Assembly: GCF_019279795.1 (NCBI RefSeq)
Contig: NC_056743.1
Coordinates: 926,725,516 to 926,789,515, forward strand
Direction of reading: 5' to 3'
Origin: Protopterus annectens
Taxonomy: Eukaryota; Chordata; Ceratodontiformes; Protopteridae
DNA length: 64,000 bases
Below the pieces are notes generated by a model. It did not search any database. It was not told where the DNA came from and saw nothing but the letters and a program-made list of their open reading frames with translations. Below are positions 1 to 11,991 of this stretch, piece by piece. The stretch's first letter is position 1; every line of letters begins with the position of its first letter. The position numbers were made by a program, and so were the translations under genes.

Positions 1-3
1 GAG

Positions 4-1450
4 TTAAACAGGGTTAGAAGAAGCTAGTAGGCCCTGCAAAACTGCAGTGGCAAAACCAGCTCTGGTCTTAGAATATAGAGGTAAGTGATGGTGTTTGGTG
101 AAGGTGTGCACTGAACTCCAAGTTGCAGCTTCCAGAATATCCTTGGTTGGCACCCCCCTGAGAAAGGCTGCTGATGTAGATGTAGCCCTGGTGGAGTGGG
201 ACCTAATGTTAGCAGGTACCGGTTTCCCACGAGGCGTGTAGCAGAAACCTATGCAATGACCAATCCATTTAGAAATGGTCTGTTTTGAGACAGCTTTTCC
301 TTGTGATCCTGTAGCATAGGCTACAAAGAGCTGGTCAGATTTTCTGAAAGCCTTAGTTTTATCCAAGTAGTAATGTAATTGCCTGTGATTGTCTAAAGAG
401 TGCAGGAGTCTTTCTCCTTTGTTCTGGGGATTTGGGAAAAAGGTGGGCAAATGAATGGTTTGGTTTAGGGCCACACTGGATACCACCTTTGGCATAAAGG
501 AAGGGTTAGTTCGTAGAGAGACTCTGTCTTGATGAAAAATGAGGAAAGGCTCCACTGCCATTAGCGCCTGTAGCTGTGAGACTCTTCTAGCTGAAGTTAT
601 TGCTAGTAGCAGGGCAGTTTTCCATGAAAGAAATTTTAAATCAGCTGAAAAAGCTGGCTCAAAGGGCGGCAGTGTAAGCTTTTCCAGAACAAAGTTGAGA
701 TCCCAAGTAGGTGTTGGTGCTCTCCTGGGCAGTCTTATGTTCTTAGGCCCTCTGAGGTACTCTCTTAGGAGTGGATGTGAAAATAAAGGAGGATCAGTGT
801 TGTAATGAGCTGAAATTGCTGAGGCGTGGATCTTAATAGATGAAAAGGAAAGTCCTTTGTGCAACATCTCAGTTAAATATTGTAGAATCTGAGGAATGTT
901 TGGATCAAGGAGATTTTGACCTTTAGCCTGGTTCCAGGAGCAAAATCTTTTCCATTTGTCTGAATAGGTTTTCCTGGTGCTGGGCCTCCTGAATGACATC
1001 CATAACAGCTTTGGAAAGAAGTGTTGGCTGGTTGTTTAGGTAATTTGCCATGCAGCCAGGTTTAAAGTCTTGAGCTGGCTGTGTAGAATCTGATTGTCTC
1101 GCTGTGTGAGCAGGTGAGGAATTTGTGGAATCCATGGTGGGCCGTGGGCCATGTTCCTTAGAATTGGATACCAGTGCTGGTGTGGCCAGTCTGGTGCAAT
1201 GAGTATCATTTGTGGCCTCTCTAATCTGACTTTCAGCAGTACCTTTGCTAGAAGAGGCAGTGGAGGAAAGGCATACACTGTTAATGTTTTCCAACTGAAT
1301 GAGAGGGCGTACACTTTCCAAGCTTGTGGATGGAATGTCCTTGTGCAAAATTTTTGAAGTTGGTAGTTTTGGGGGTTGGCAAACAGATCTATGTCTGGGC
1401 GTCCCCATTTTTGAGTTATCATTGCAAATACTTGTGGATCTAGTTTCCAC
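4..1450 (-). pseudogene. DIRS A tyrosine recombinase ORF (frameshifted)
   Basis: The recombinase replaces the integrase of LTR elements. The N-terminal part (923-1,450) overlaps RNase H in another frame and reaches LLSKAVMDVIQEAQ. A frameshift near 990 then moves into the long frame 4-999 (331 codons), which starts RRPSTRKTYSDKWKRF (core-binding domain). Catalytic-domain motifs are TSARRVSQLQAL (first Arg), HSTRATSTSAAFLRG (HxxR) and a C-terminal HHHLPLYS segment that should hold the Tyr nucleophile. The ORF closes at its natural stop at 4-6. Confidence 0.85.
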
Positions 1451-2905
1451 TCATGGGGATCCATGATGTTTCTGCTTAGGTCGTCTGCCAATGTGTTTTT
1501 CTTTCCTGGCAGGAATTGTGCTTGTAATTGAACCTGGCAAGACAGTGCTGTGTTCCACAAGGTAATTGCTTGCCTGCATAGAGGGTAGGAATGTGTGCCC
1601 CCTTGCTTGTTTATGTACCACATTACTGTGGTATTGTCCGTCTTTATTATTAGTTGCCCTGGATGTAAGAGGTCCTTGAAAGCTGTTAGGGCATTCTGTA
1701 CTGCTAGCATTTCTTTTTGATTGATATGCAGATGCCTTTGATCTGCAGTCCATTTGCCCTGAATGCACTGTCCTGCCATGTGTGCTCCCTAAGCATAGTC
1801 CAATGCATCTGTTGTCATAGTTTGCCTGGCTGTAGGTAAGGTGAAAGGCTGACCCTTGTTAAGGTGACATGCCTGTGCCCACCACAGAAACTCCTGTTGA
1901 AGACAGGGAATGAGTGGTATCATTGTTTCCAAGCTGTGGCTGTGCTGAGTCCATACGCTTTTCAGGTACCATTGTAATTTCCTCATATGCAGTTTTGCAA
2001 ATGGTATTAGTAGTATGCAAGATGCCATGAATCCCAAGGCCTGCAGAATTTTTCTTGCAGGGAGTTGGGTCTTTGTTGCCATTATTTTGAAGTGTTGAGA
2101 CAGCTGTTGTTGCTTGTCTGGCGTGAGATAAGCCATCTGGGCCATTGTATTCAAGCTGGCACCCAGGAATATTATGTTTTGTGAGGGCACTAGTTTTGAT
2201 TTCTTTTCGTTTACTGTGTACCCTAGGCAACTTAGAAGATGTTTGACAAATGCCAGATGCTTTAAAAGAATGTCCTTGCTTTCTGCTTGAATAAGGCAGT
2301 CGTCAAGGTATGGGTATATTTGAATTCCTCTTTGTCTGCAGTATGAAATTACTGGTGCCAGGCATTTTGTGAAGACTCTGGGCGCAGTAGATAAGCCAAA
2401 GGGCAGTGCAGAGAATTGATAATGGGTTGAACCTGCAGTGAAGCGGAGGTATCTTCTGCAATTTTGTCTGATAGGGACATGCAGGTATGACTCCTTGATA
2501 TCCAACATTACTAGCCAAGCATTCTTGCCCAGCATGGGAAGAAGCTGCTGTAGTGTTAGCATCTTGAATTTTGGTACTTGAAGATAGGTGTTCAGAATTG
2601 AAAGATCCAGAATGGGTCTCCATGCTTTGTCTTTTCTTGGGACTAGAAAGAGTCAAGTAAAATCCTTGTCCTTGCTCCTGTGTAGGTACCTGTTGAATGG
2701 CCCTCATGTCCATGAGAGCTGTAATTTGTTTTTGTGCCTCTGCCCATTGATTTGGTGGCAGGTTTGGCATTCCTTTTATCCTTGACAAGGTATGAAAGTG
2801 GAATCTGTATCCTTGTGAGACAATGTTTAGGACCCATTTGTCTTTTGTGATGATGTGCCAGTTGTCTGCAAAGAGTGCTAATTTTCCTCCCAAGGGAGCT
2901 GCCAA
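1036..2905 (-). pseudogene. DIRS A reverse transcriptase-RNase H (broken)
   Basis: The N-terminal part starts near 2,905 (GGKLALF...), then the RT palm with LDIKESYLHVPI (motif A Asp) and YPYLDDCLIQ (motif C, YLDD, near 2,300), then RNase H with TTDALDYA, HINQKEML and KTDNTTVMWYINKQGG. A frameshift near 2,650 moves the reading frame. A TGG-to-TAG type change at 1,786-1,788 interrupts RNase H where relatives read DYAWGAH. Catalytic residues are otherwise recognisable, so this is a clear but inactive copy. Confidence 0.85.
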
Positions 2906-2936
2906 GAGAGATTTGCTTGGCAGTTTGAGGATTGAG

Positions 2937-4726
2937 TCATTGTGTTTGTCTTCTGCTAGCTTGGGGCCTGTCTTCTCCTCCTTTCTGGGTAGCAGTACCC
3001 CATTGGCGAGGTTTGTAAGGGCCTTGTGACTGACCTGTGCCCCTTGGGCATCTGTATTTGCCCCTCTGTGATCTGTCAGAAGCTGGAAAGGACCAGTCTG
3101 TTGTTGGCCAATTTCTGCTGAAACGAGGGGGTTGTACCTGTAAAAAATCCTTGACCGTCTGCATAGACTTTGCCTTATCCTACATTTTCTTTAAAACCTC
3201 TTCTGCTTTGACACCAAATAATACATCCTGCTGTAAAGGTGCATCCAATAATTTTGCTTTAACATGATCAGGTAGCGTTTGTTCTTTTAACCAAGCATGT
3301 CTACGTATGACAGACCCAGTAACAGCTGCTCTACAGGAAGCGTCCAATGAATCAAATCCACATTGTCAAATATGTTTGCCCACCTGTTCAGCTGCATGCA
3401 ACAGATCCTGCATTTCCTTGAATTCAGACTGTTCAGAATGTGTGCTCATTTTTTGTTTTAATTAAGACATTAGGAATTGCTGATATTTCAGCATGTGAAA
3501 CTGACAATTTAATGCTCTCATAGCCAGAGCAGCTGAGGTGTATATCTTCTTTCCCCATCTATCTAGGGCTCTGGAATCCCTTTCAGAGGGCACTGGATTT
3601 TTAGCCATAGAAGTTTAGCCCCTTTGGGACCCTGGGAAATTGGTTCTGGGTCAGCCACAGGGCTTTTGTAGAGGAATTTGTGTGAGTCAGGTACTCTGTA
3701 GTACCTGTCTGGTTTGGCTGGAGCAGGAGGTAGAGAGTCTGGATTTAGACTAGACTCCAAGTAAACATCATCCACAATGTCTAAAACTGGAGGGATAGCA
3801 AGTGGTCTGTGCTGGGGTAGTAAAAGGAACTCTCGGAGCCTTTTCTTAGAATCAGAGCAGTCCTGGCCTTCCCAGTAGAAATGTTCCCTCATGGCATGTA
3901 AAGTTTCCCCAAAGGAGAAGTCTTCAGGGGGAGATGCTGAGGGAATACAGTCTTCAGCATCACAGTCTTCATAAGGGGGAAAAGAGTAATCCTGTTCCTC
4001 AGAAGAATCTGAGGAAATTGAAACCTGGTCAGAGGAAGCATAATCCTCCTCTTGTCTTGGTCTTTTATCTGGAGGGGGATGGGAACCCCTGATTAGGGTA
4101 ATCAAATTTTCAGCCATCTTAAGCATCTGTTTCTTAGACATGGGGCCTTGAACTGTAGACTGATGTACAGCCTTTTTTGGTTTTAATGGAGTTTTAAGCT
4201 TAGCATAAGATTTAATGGTGAGTGTAGTCGGTCTGAAGACACCTTCTGCAACCAAGGGTGTTTCTACTGCACCGGGATCTCCTTCTGCTACGGTGTCGGA
4301 AGGGCCTAATGAAGATGGCTGTGACGGCCTAGTACATTCCGCTTGAGAATCCGCAGCTGTCTGGGGTTCCAATACTGCAGTCGTCAGGGGCTGCGTAGGC
4401 GCCTCACTGAAAACCGGAGAACCGGTGACAGGCCCAACAGAGGCCTCGGAGTCTGGCTTGTTCCTAGGCTGCCTGTCCTTATCCTTGCGGTTTTTATGCA
4501 TGCTAGTTGTCGGCTGCTCCGACGGCATGATATAATTAAATTTCCTACCAAAGTAATGTCGTGCGAAATCAAAACGGCATTTGATAGTTAATTTATTAAA
4601 CCTAGCACAAAACCGACAACCTGTGACGTCGTGGTCTGGGCCTAGGCAAGGAATACAATAAGAATGGAAGTCCTTATGAGGTATTTGCTTCCCACAAGAA
4701 ATGCAATTGTTAACTTTTTCTGACAT
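2937..4726 (-). pseudogene. DIRS A gag-like ORF1 (broken)
   Basis: The start codon is at 4,726, beginning MSEKVNNC. The N-terminus has an ordered Cys/His cluster (C8-C11, H17, H21, C24-C27, H32, C37-C40) that looks like a compact zinc-binding module. An acidic, Ser/Pro-rich middle follows. The C-terminus has a conserved coiled or helical segment containing MQTVKDFLQVQPP and a basic tail. The first 387 codons (to 3,563) are open; beyond that, stops and a frameshift interrupt the frame, though homology continues to 2,937. By position this is the DIRS structural (gag-like) protein; I cannot assign a nucleic-acid-binding role beyond the motif. Confidence 0.8.
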
Positions 4727-4895
4727 CGGACTGAGGCAAGAAAAGGTTCCCTAACGGGGTAGTTAGCTTTATTGAAGACTTTGGACTGAAATTCGATTAG
4801 AAAATCTCAGGTGTCAGCCGACCGGCACTTGCGAACTGCTTCTGCTTCGGGCACTGCGCGGCAAGAAAGACTGAAGAAAATGGCGTTGGATGTCT

Positions 4896-4923
4896 CTTAT
4901 ATACCCCTGGCGCACTGACGTCA
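4896..4923 (-). promoter_or_regulatory. DIRS A ITR promoter: TATA box with CRE-like site
   Basis: On the minus strand the 5' ITR has TGACGTCA (4,916-4,923), the palindromic cAMP-response element consensus, followed 12 bp downstream by TATATAAG (4,896-4,903). The gag start codon lies about 170 bp further on. The same arrangement recurs in the ITRs of copy D. That it drives gag transcription is inferred from position; ATF/CREB binding is inferred from the motif. Confidence 0.6.
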
Positions 4924-5126
4924 GGGAAGAAGTGACAGAAACCGGCGCCGGACCAAGACTTTGGAACTCAGGCCGACTGCGAGACCGCCTGACGGCAGGA
5001 TAACCCAAGTGTGATGACTGCAGCAGGGTAACACGATAAACATCTGCACTATGTTCTTTGTGTTTCACTGTTGCAGTCATCACATTTGGGTGGATTCCCA
5101 AAGCTGAAGAAAAAGGGTGGAGGCAG

Positions 5127-6240
5127 TCAAGAAGACTGAGGTCTGGCTAGGATGCCCTGCAAGACTGCGGTGGCAAAGCCTGCCATGGATTTGGAGAAGA
5201 TGGGCAGGTGGTAATGCTTGGTGAACGTATGAACAGATGTCCTTGTTGCAGTCTCCAAGATGTCCCTGGTGGGGACCCCTCTGAGGAAAGCTGCAGAGGT
5301 GGAGGTTGCTCTGGTAGAATGTATCCTGACCACCTGGGTGGAGGTTTCCCGTCCTGCTTGTAGAAGAAATGGATGCAGTGTGCTATCCATTTGGAAATGG
5401 TTTGTTTGGATATGGCCTTGTCCTCTGCTCCTGCAGCAAAACTGACTAACAATTGATCAGTCTTTCTAAATTATTTAGTCCAGTCTAGGTAGAATCTGAG
5501 CTGTCTGTGCACATCTAGAGAGTGCTGAATCATTTCACCCTTGTTTTGTGGGTTAGGGAAAAAGGTGGGCAAATGAATGGATCGGTTGAGAGCCACACTG
5601 GACACCACTTTTGGCATGAAGGATGGGTTAGTCCTGAGGGAGACCCTGTCAACATGGAAAATAATGAAGGGCTCTACAGTCATAAGAGCTTGTAGCTTGG
5701 ATACTCTTCTAGCTAAAGTGATGGCCAGAAGCAATGCTGTCCTCCAAGAGAAAAAATTGAACTCTGCTGAAGCTGCTGGTTCAAAGGGGGGGGGGGGGGG
5801 CAGGGTGAGCTTTTCCAACACAAAGTTTAGGTCCCAAGCTGGGGTAGGTGCTCTTCTGGGTGGCCTCAAGTTGTTAGCCCCTCTTAGGAACTGTTTGATG
5901 AGAGGGTGGGAGAAAAGAGGTGGCTCTGTGCTAAAATGAGCAGAGATGGCAGAGGCATGAATTTTAATAGAAGAGAAGGATAGACCCATGTGTAGTAGGT
6001 CAGCCAGGTAAATCCAGGATGAGAGGTAGGGAGGGCTGTGCCGTTCCGGCTCCCTTAGCCTGGATCCAGGTGCAAACCTTTTCCACTTGTCAGCATAAGA
6101 CTTTCTAGTACTAGGACATCTGGATTCACATATAACATCTAGAACTTGTTTGCTTAGATTGGCAGCTTGTGAAGTGGTCAGGGAATAAGCCAGGCTGCCA
6201 GACTGAGAGTCTGCAATTGGCGATGCATGAATTCTCCATT
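5127..6240 (-). pseudogene. DIRS B tyrosine recombinase (broken)
   Basis: Core-binding segment with CPSTRKSYADKWKRF near 6,100, then LARRVSKLQAL (first catalytic Arg) and the C-terminal HSTRATSTSAAFLRG and KHYHLPIFS blocks near 5,200-5,320. The frame is interrupted near 5,470. The segment at 5,786-5,801 is a run of G that adds extra prolines between KLTLP and FEPA compared with every other copy. The last Tyr of the KHYHLPLYS block is replaced by Phe here. Confidence 0.75.
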
Positions 6241-6321
6241 CCTCTGCATCAGGAGTGTTGGGATCTGAGGGAGATGCCATGGTGGCAGGCTGCGCAGTAG
6301 TGGGTATCAGTGCTGGCATGG

Positions 6322-8250
6322 CTAGTCTGAGGCAATCAGGACTGTCCTCTGTTTTTCCTCCCATATTTTGAGCAGTATCCTTGAAATGAGTGGTAAAGGG
6401 AGAAATGCATAGACCAAGAGGTTGACCCACTGGAAGGATAGAGCATCTACTTTCCAGGCCTTGCTGAGAGGTTCCCTGGTGCAGAATTTGCTGAGCTGAT
6501 TGGTTGGAGTGGGAAGCAAAGAGGTCAACCTTCAGGGTACCCCATTTCTGGGTTACAAGGGTGAAGGTTCTTTGGTCTAGCTGCCACTCATATGGGTCCA
6601 AAAGATTTCTGCTCAAGTTGTCTGCCAGAGAGTTTAGAGAGCCTAGCAGGAATTGTGCTAACAGGTGTAGTTGTATGGCTGAGGCCGTGTGCCAAAGTGT
6701 CATGGCAAGCCTGCACAGAGGGTATGAGTGAGTCTCTCCCTGCTTGTTGATATACCATATCACAGTGGTGTTGTCTGTTTTGATCAGTAGAGGCCCCGAG
6801 GAAAATAGGGGTCTGAAAGCTGTCAGAGTGTGCTGAACAGCTAACATCTCTTTTTGGTTGATGTGCAGATGCATTTGATTTGGGCTCCACTGGCCCTGAA
6901 TGTACCTGACATCCAGGTGAGCACCCCAGGCACAGTCTGATGTGTCTGTGGTGAGGGTCTGGGCGGCATAGGGTTGTTAGAAGGGAAGCCCCTTGTTGTG
7001 GTAGCATGTTGTTGCCCACCAAAGAAAATATTTTCTTAAACAAGGTATCATTGGTATAAGAGTTTCCAGGTCTTGAGAGTGCTGACAGTAAAGGCTTTTT
7101 AGGTGCCACTGCAGTTTCCTTATATGCAGTCTGGCATATGGAATGAGTAGAATGCAAGAACCTATGAACCCCACAGCTTGCAGGATTTTCCTTGTGGATA
7201 ACTGGGGTCTGGTGGCTAGTTGAGAGAAGTAAGCTGTCAGGTAGGTTTGTTTTTCTCTTGTAAGGAATGTCATCTGGGATGCTGTGTCCAGGCTTGCTCT
7301 CAGAAATACAATCTTTTGTGTGGGTACTAGTTTGGATTTCTTTTCATTGATAGTATACCCCAAGGAGGTCAGTAGTTCCTTTACGAATGTCAGGTGCTTT
7401 AGCAGCTTTTCCTGTCTTCCTGAATCAGGCAGTCGTCTACGTATGGGTAAATTTGAATTTTTCTTTGTCTGCAAAAAGCAATGGCGGGAGCCAGACATTT
7501 TGTTAAAACTCTGGGAGCAGTGGATAAGCCAAAGGGAAGCGCAGAGAACTGAAAGTGCACTGATCCTGCCCTGAAACGCAGGTATTTCCTGCATGATTCC
7601 CTGATTGGGATGTGTAGGTAGGCCTCTTTAAGGCCTGGAGTGGCAAATCAAGCATCCTTGGACAGCATAGGTAAAAGATGCTGGAGGGTGAGCATTTTGA
7701 ATTTTGGTACCACCAGAAAGGTGTTTAGAATGGATAGATCGAGGATGGGGTGCCATCTGCACTCTTTTCTGGGTACCAGTAATAGTCTGGAGTAGAAACA
7801 TTGGCCTATCTGTTCTGCAGGAACATGCTCTATTGCCCTCATAGAGAGCAGGGAAAGGACTTGCTTTTTGGCCTCTGCCCACTGGTTTGGAGGAAGATCT
7901 GGGAACCCTTTTGGGGTTGGTTGAGTGCGGAAATAAAATTTGTATCTGTGGGACACTATGTTGAGTACCCAGCGGTCATTGGTAATGGTGGCCCATGTGC
8001 TTGTGTGGAAGGAGAGTTTTCCTCCTAGGGGCAACAGCAGGTGGGCAGAGGGAGGGGGTGGAAGTGTAAAGTCATTGTGAGTTCTTACTATGAGGGGGTG
8101 GCTTAGCACTCCCTGGTTTTGAAGAGGAGGAACTCCATTGCTTAGATATCTGCATTCCCTGGGGCTGTTGTCTGGGGGGACCTGCTTCCCCGGGGTCTGG
8201 GCTGAGCTGACCTGGAGGGGGCAGGAAAGGACCAGTGCTTGGAGGGGCAA
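6322..8250 (-). pseudogene. DIRS B reverse transcriptase-RNase H (broken)
   Basis: The RT N-terminal half is open from 8,250 to 7,648, including GGKLSF, PPNQWAEAKKQ and FYSRLLLVPRKE. A stop near 7,647 follows, then the second half (6,977-7,594) with HLTFVKELLTSLGY and DTASQMTFLT. The motif C region near 7,435 reads YVDD instead of YLDD. RNase H continues to about 6,320 with HINQKEMLAV and KTDNTTVIWYINKQG. Breaks near 7,647 and 6,960 and a frame change near 6,520 inactivate it. Confidence 0.8.
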
Positions 8251-9911
8251 TGCCTACTGAACCTCAGTGGCTGGACCTGCAAGAAGTCTTTAACTGTCTG
8301 CATAGATTTAGCTTTTTCTTCCATATTTTTAAGACCTCCTCTGCCTTGGTGCCAAATAAGTTGTCTATGTGCAAGGGTACATCCAATAATTTGGATTTGA
8401 CATGGTCTGGCAAGGGCTGTTCCTTAAGCCAAGCATGCCTTCTGAGGACATAACCAGTGACTGCTGCCCTGCAAGATGCTTCTAGGGCATCAAAATCACA
8501 TTGTTAGGTGTGCTTAGTTACTTGACTTGCAGAATGCATTAACTCTTGTTACTCTATTTTCTGCACAAGCAGGAAAAGAAGATAATTTTGTTTGACGAGT
8601 TCCATGGTATGCTGCTGATATTTCAGCATATGGAACTGGCAATTTAGTGTTCTAATAGCAAGAGTAGCAGAGGTGTTTTTACTCCATCTGTCTAATGCTC
8701 AGGAATCCCTATCTGAGGGGGTGGGATTCTTAGCAGAAGTTGCTTCAATTCCTTTAGGTCCTTGAGAGATAACCTCGGGGTCAGCAGTAGGGTTTTTGAA
8801 AATAAATTTCTGAGAATCAGGGACTCCATAGTACCCGTCAGGTTTTCTGGGAGCAGGAGGGAGGGTGTAAGTAGTGAAACTGGATTCCATAAAAACATCA
8901 TTTACAACATCCAGGACAGGAGGGATGGGTAAATGTATGCACTGTGGAAGATCTAAGAATTCCCTGAGTCTCTTTTTTGACCGAGGAGAGTCCTGACATT
9001 CCCAATGGAAATGCTCCCTTAAAGTAAGTAGGGTTTCCCCAAAGGAAAAGTCCTCGGGTGGAGAAGCAGAAAGGATGGATTCCTCTGCATCAGAATCGTC
9101 ATAAGCAGAGAGGGGTTGCATATTTTCATATTCAAATGCAGCAGAGTCATCGGACTCCTGTTCAGATAAAACTACTGGGATTAAATCTCTTTTTCTTTTG
9201 GAAGGGGGTAGCCTGGCTTCCCCTGATAAGCATTATAAGGTCTTCTGCTTTAAGCATTTGAGACTGAGGCAAGGAAGCAGGTGCCTGAGCTTGGGTCGTT
9301 TTTTTGGGTGTGGTTCGTACCCTGGGCCTTAGAAACTTGGTAGTTTTCGAAAGAATGGTAGATGTGAAAGAAGTCATCGGTCTGTGTCGAGAATCAGTAA
9401 TACGAAGTACTTCCTCGGAAGCGGGTGCCTGCTCAGCAGCTCTGGACCCATCCAAGATAGAGACATCCACCGGATCCTTAGTCGATGAAGAGTCTCACAG
9501 CATACCTGACTCCGAAAGGGTCTCGGTAGCGGCCTGTGAATCCACAGAAACGGGCATAAGGGGCTGCGAAAGCACCTCACTGAGGACCAGAGAACAGACG
9601 ACTAGCTTAACGGAAGCATCATCAGCAGTTTTGGACCTGTGCAGTCTGTCTCTGTCTTTATCCTTACATTTTTTCGAAAGATCTGCTGTCGGATGGCTTA
9701 CCAAAGCCATATTGGAATTTGAGGTCTGAGAGCGAAAATATCTAGCTGAAATAAGGGCCCGACGACGTATAGTTCTGGTGTTGAACAAAGCACAAAAGCG
9801 ACAGCGGGGGATGTCATGATCTGGGCCTAAGCAAGTGACTCAGTAAGAATGAAAGTCTTGGTGTGGTATTTGCTTTCCACAGGCGAGACAGTTGTTAATT
9901 TTTTCTGACAT
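8142..9911 (-). pseudogene. DIRS B gag-like ORF1 (broken)
   Basis: The start codon at 9,911-9,909 follows the ITR, in the same position as the MSEK start of the other copies. The Cys/His module and the acidic middle are recognisable in fragments at 9,495-9,788, 9,162-9,470 and 8,699-9,121. The C-terminal SMQTVKDFLQVQPLRF block lies near 8,270. Several stops and frame changes split it. This is the most decayed gag of the A/B/D group. Confidence 0.7.
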
Positions 9912-10075
9912 CAGTTAGAGCAAGAAAAAAGGATCCCCAATGGGGTACTTAGCTTTAGAAGACTTCAACTTCAATTCGGAAACAAAAAAACTCAGATAGC
10001 AGCTGACCGGCACTCGTGCAAACTGCTTCTGGCTCCTCAGCAAGAAAGACTGATGTAATGGCGTCGGCTGCCTTA

Positions 10076-10082
10076 TTTTATA
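10076..10082 (-). promoter_or_regulatory. DIRS B ITR TATA box
   Basis: TATAAAA on the minus strand, about 165 bp upstream of the gag start in the 5' ITR, at the same place as in copies A, C, D and E. The CRE-like octamer seen in A and D is not preserved here. Confidence 0.45.
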
Positions 10083-10198
10083 CCACTGATGGCAACCGAC
10101 GCAGAAATACTAAGCCTCTGGTATTCTGGCCGACTGAGGGCTACCCTGGCAGGGATAACCCAAATGTGATGACTGCAACAGTGAAACACGAAGAACAT

Positions 10199-11991
10199 CT
10201 TCTGTTGTTAATGTCTTTTCATTAAATTCATAAAACTGAAACTAAATAAAATAAACAGAGCAAACTATTACCTCCTTCTCCTTAGTAAGTCACTATCTTT
10301 CACATTTCAAATTATCAATAGCTCCGAAAGAAAGAAAAACATACAATAAAGAGTGAGGTACTCAAAACACTGCATAACTGAAAAGAATTTGCCCAAAACA
10401 TAATAAAAAAGTTAACAGGAACCACAGAATACCCTGAGCTGGAGGAAACATTAGAAATCATACTTATCTACAATTCATGGAATCTGATTTATATTTAAAC
10501 CAGAGATAAGAAAATAATAAATGTGCTGATTTTACACAGCCAGACCAGACTGCACCTGGTTTGTTTATTCAAGTGGCTCTAGATTCTGATGACAGATGGC
10601 AATGGGCTGAACTGAGCCTACCACTTGGCTATATGCAATTCCTGCTTTAGTAAAAGGCTGCTAGAGGCACACAGCTCACAGACTGATTTACACAACTCAC
10701 TTCCACTATAATGCATCAAGTTATAACTCAATAAGGACCCAACTCTCCGAGCACAATTAGTAAGTACTTCAATCTATTGAAAAAATTAAATGTTTTTGCA
10801 AAAATACAGCCATCCTGCAGTCAGTGGGGGGAGAATCCCTCTCACACCCCTGAACCAAATACCAAATCTACAGTCACACCAACACAAAGAAACATGAAAT
10901 CTGTGAAAGCAAATCAATCACTCATGGTACTCACTAGAAATAACACTAGCAGTGATTTCTCATGGAAACAATGATCATGTTCAAAATTAGAGAGAGTAAC
11001 TCAACCAGATAGACCATCACTCAGTTTGCATTCAGTAATGTGCAGTGAAGCCTTACTATCCAACCAGAGCCATGAAGACAGGAGCAAGGATACAAGTTTT
11101 CTCCCATTCCTCTTTTTGCTCCTGTACTTGCCAACCATCTAGGTATTCTCTATAAGGCAAAGTTCATTCATTCCTGTGCATAAAGAATGCATCCAGTACC
11201 AAGAGACTAAGCTGCCAAAAGCAGTAATAATACAGGCAACCAGGAAGGTAGTGTGTGCACTCACAGGCATCCCAGCAAATGAGTGCAATTCATTGGCCCT
11301 AAACCCAAACACAAGCAGGGAAATTAACTACATGCATTATTCCAGGAACCCAATATGCCTTCATTGATATGAATATGTGTTTCTTCTCACCACCTAATGA
11401 AGACTGCCACCAAGTGGCGGTTTACTGAGCCACAGCCTTCCCTCAGGACATGCACTACACCACTCACCCCTCTATAGAGGGATGTTGCTTATATGCGTCA
11501 TGCTCACCCTTGCCTTCCTCCAACATGAAGGTCCCACTTTCTCTCTCACTTTCCTGCACCAGCAAGTACCTATTAGCCACTAACTGAACTTGGCTCACCC
11601 AGGCAATAGTCAAGGCTTCATTTATTTGCTTACACTGGAGCAAGTTTAAAGGCACACTGACATATTATCAATAGTCTGCCTAAACAACCCCTCCACCATT
11701 TTCTTTTTTTTTTTTTTTTAACTTAAATAAACTCAACCTGACTTCCCTATTCGCCCAACCAGGATCCCCCAACAGTTTCTTTCAAGGTTCCCCAGACATA
11801 ACCATTCCCTGGGTGGGCCTCCTGACTCCTCAGCACTTGGGACTCACAGTCAGCTCCAGTGAGGGTGGGATCCTAGGAGTAGTTGTGGATGTGCAGCCAG
11901 GAGCCATCATTTTTGAGGTGGCCAAACACAGTCCCCAACTGTGTAAACAGTGCAATGACTGTATCAGGCTCTTGCTGCAGCCCCCTGCATC
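10199..11991. other. PAN2 intron, no recognised feature
   Basis: AT-rich sequence without convincing coding potential on either strand. It has a run of 18 T near 11,704-11,721 and short open frames with no family resemblance. It sits between DIRS B and a palindromic MITE, in the PAN2 intron downstream of the exon at 12,951-13,150. Confidence 0.5.

Larger units (their letters stand above)
1..5043 (-). mobile_element. DIRS retrotransposon A (3' end outside window)
   Basis: A minus-strand DIRS-order element. Reading from 5,043 downwards, it has a 5' ITR with promoter, gag, RT/RNase H and a tyrosine recombinase that runs off the left edge of the window. The right terminus is placed at 5,043 because the sequence ends in AACAT, as in copies B and D where the end is confirmed by an internal complementary region. 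It belongs to the same subfamily as B and D (terminal motif with GATGACTGCA and a CACGATAAACAT-like end). All three ORFs carry stops or frameshifts, so this copy is dead. The 3' ITR and ICR are expected left of position 1. Confidence 0.9.
5044..10198 (-). mobile_element. DIRS retrotransposon B (3' ITR missing here)
   Basis: A minus-strand DIRS element of the A/D subfamily. The right terminus GAAGAACAT ends at 10,198. At the left it begins abruptly inside the ICR: 5,051 onward reads ATGTTCTTTGTGTTTCACTG, which is the complement of B's own right end. The other half of the ICR and the 3' ITR are absent and replaced by the end of element A. The simplest reading is that A inserted into B's ICR. 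All ORFs are broken. Confidence 0.85.
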
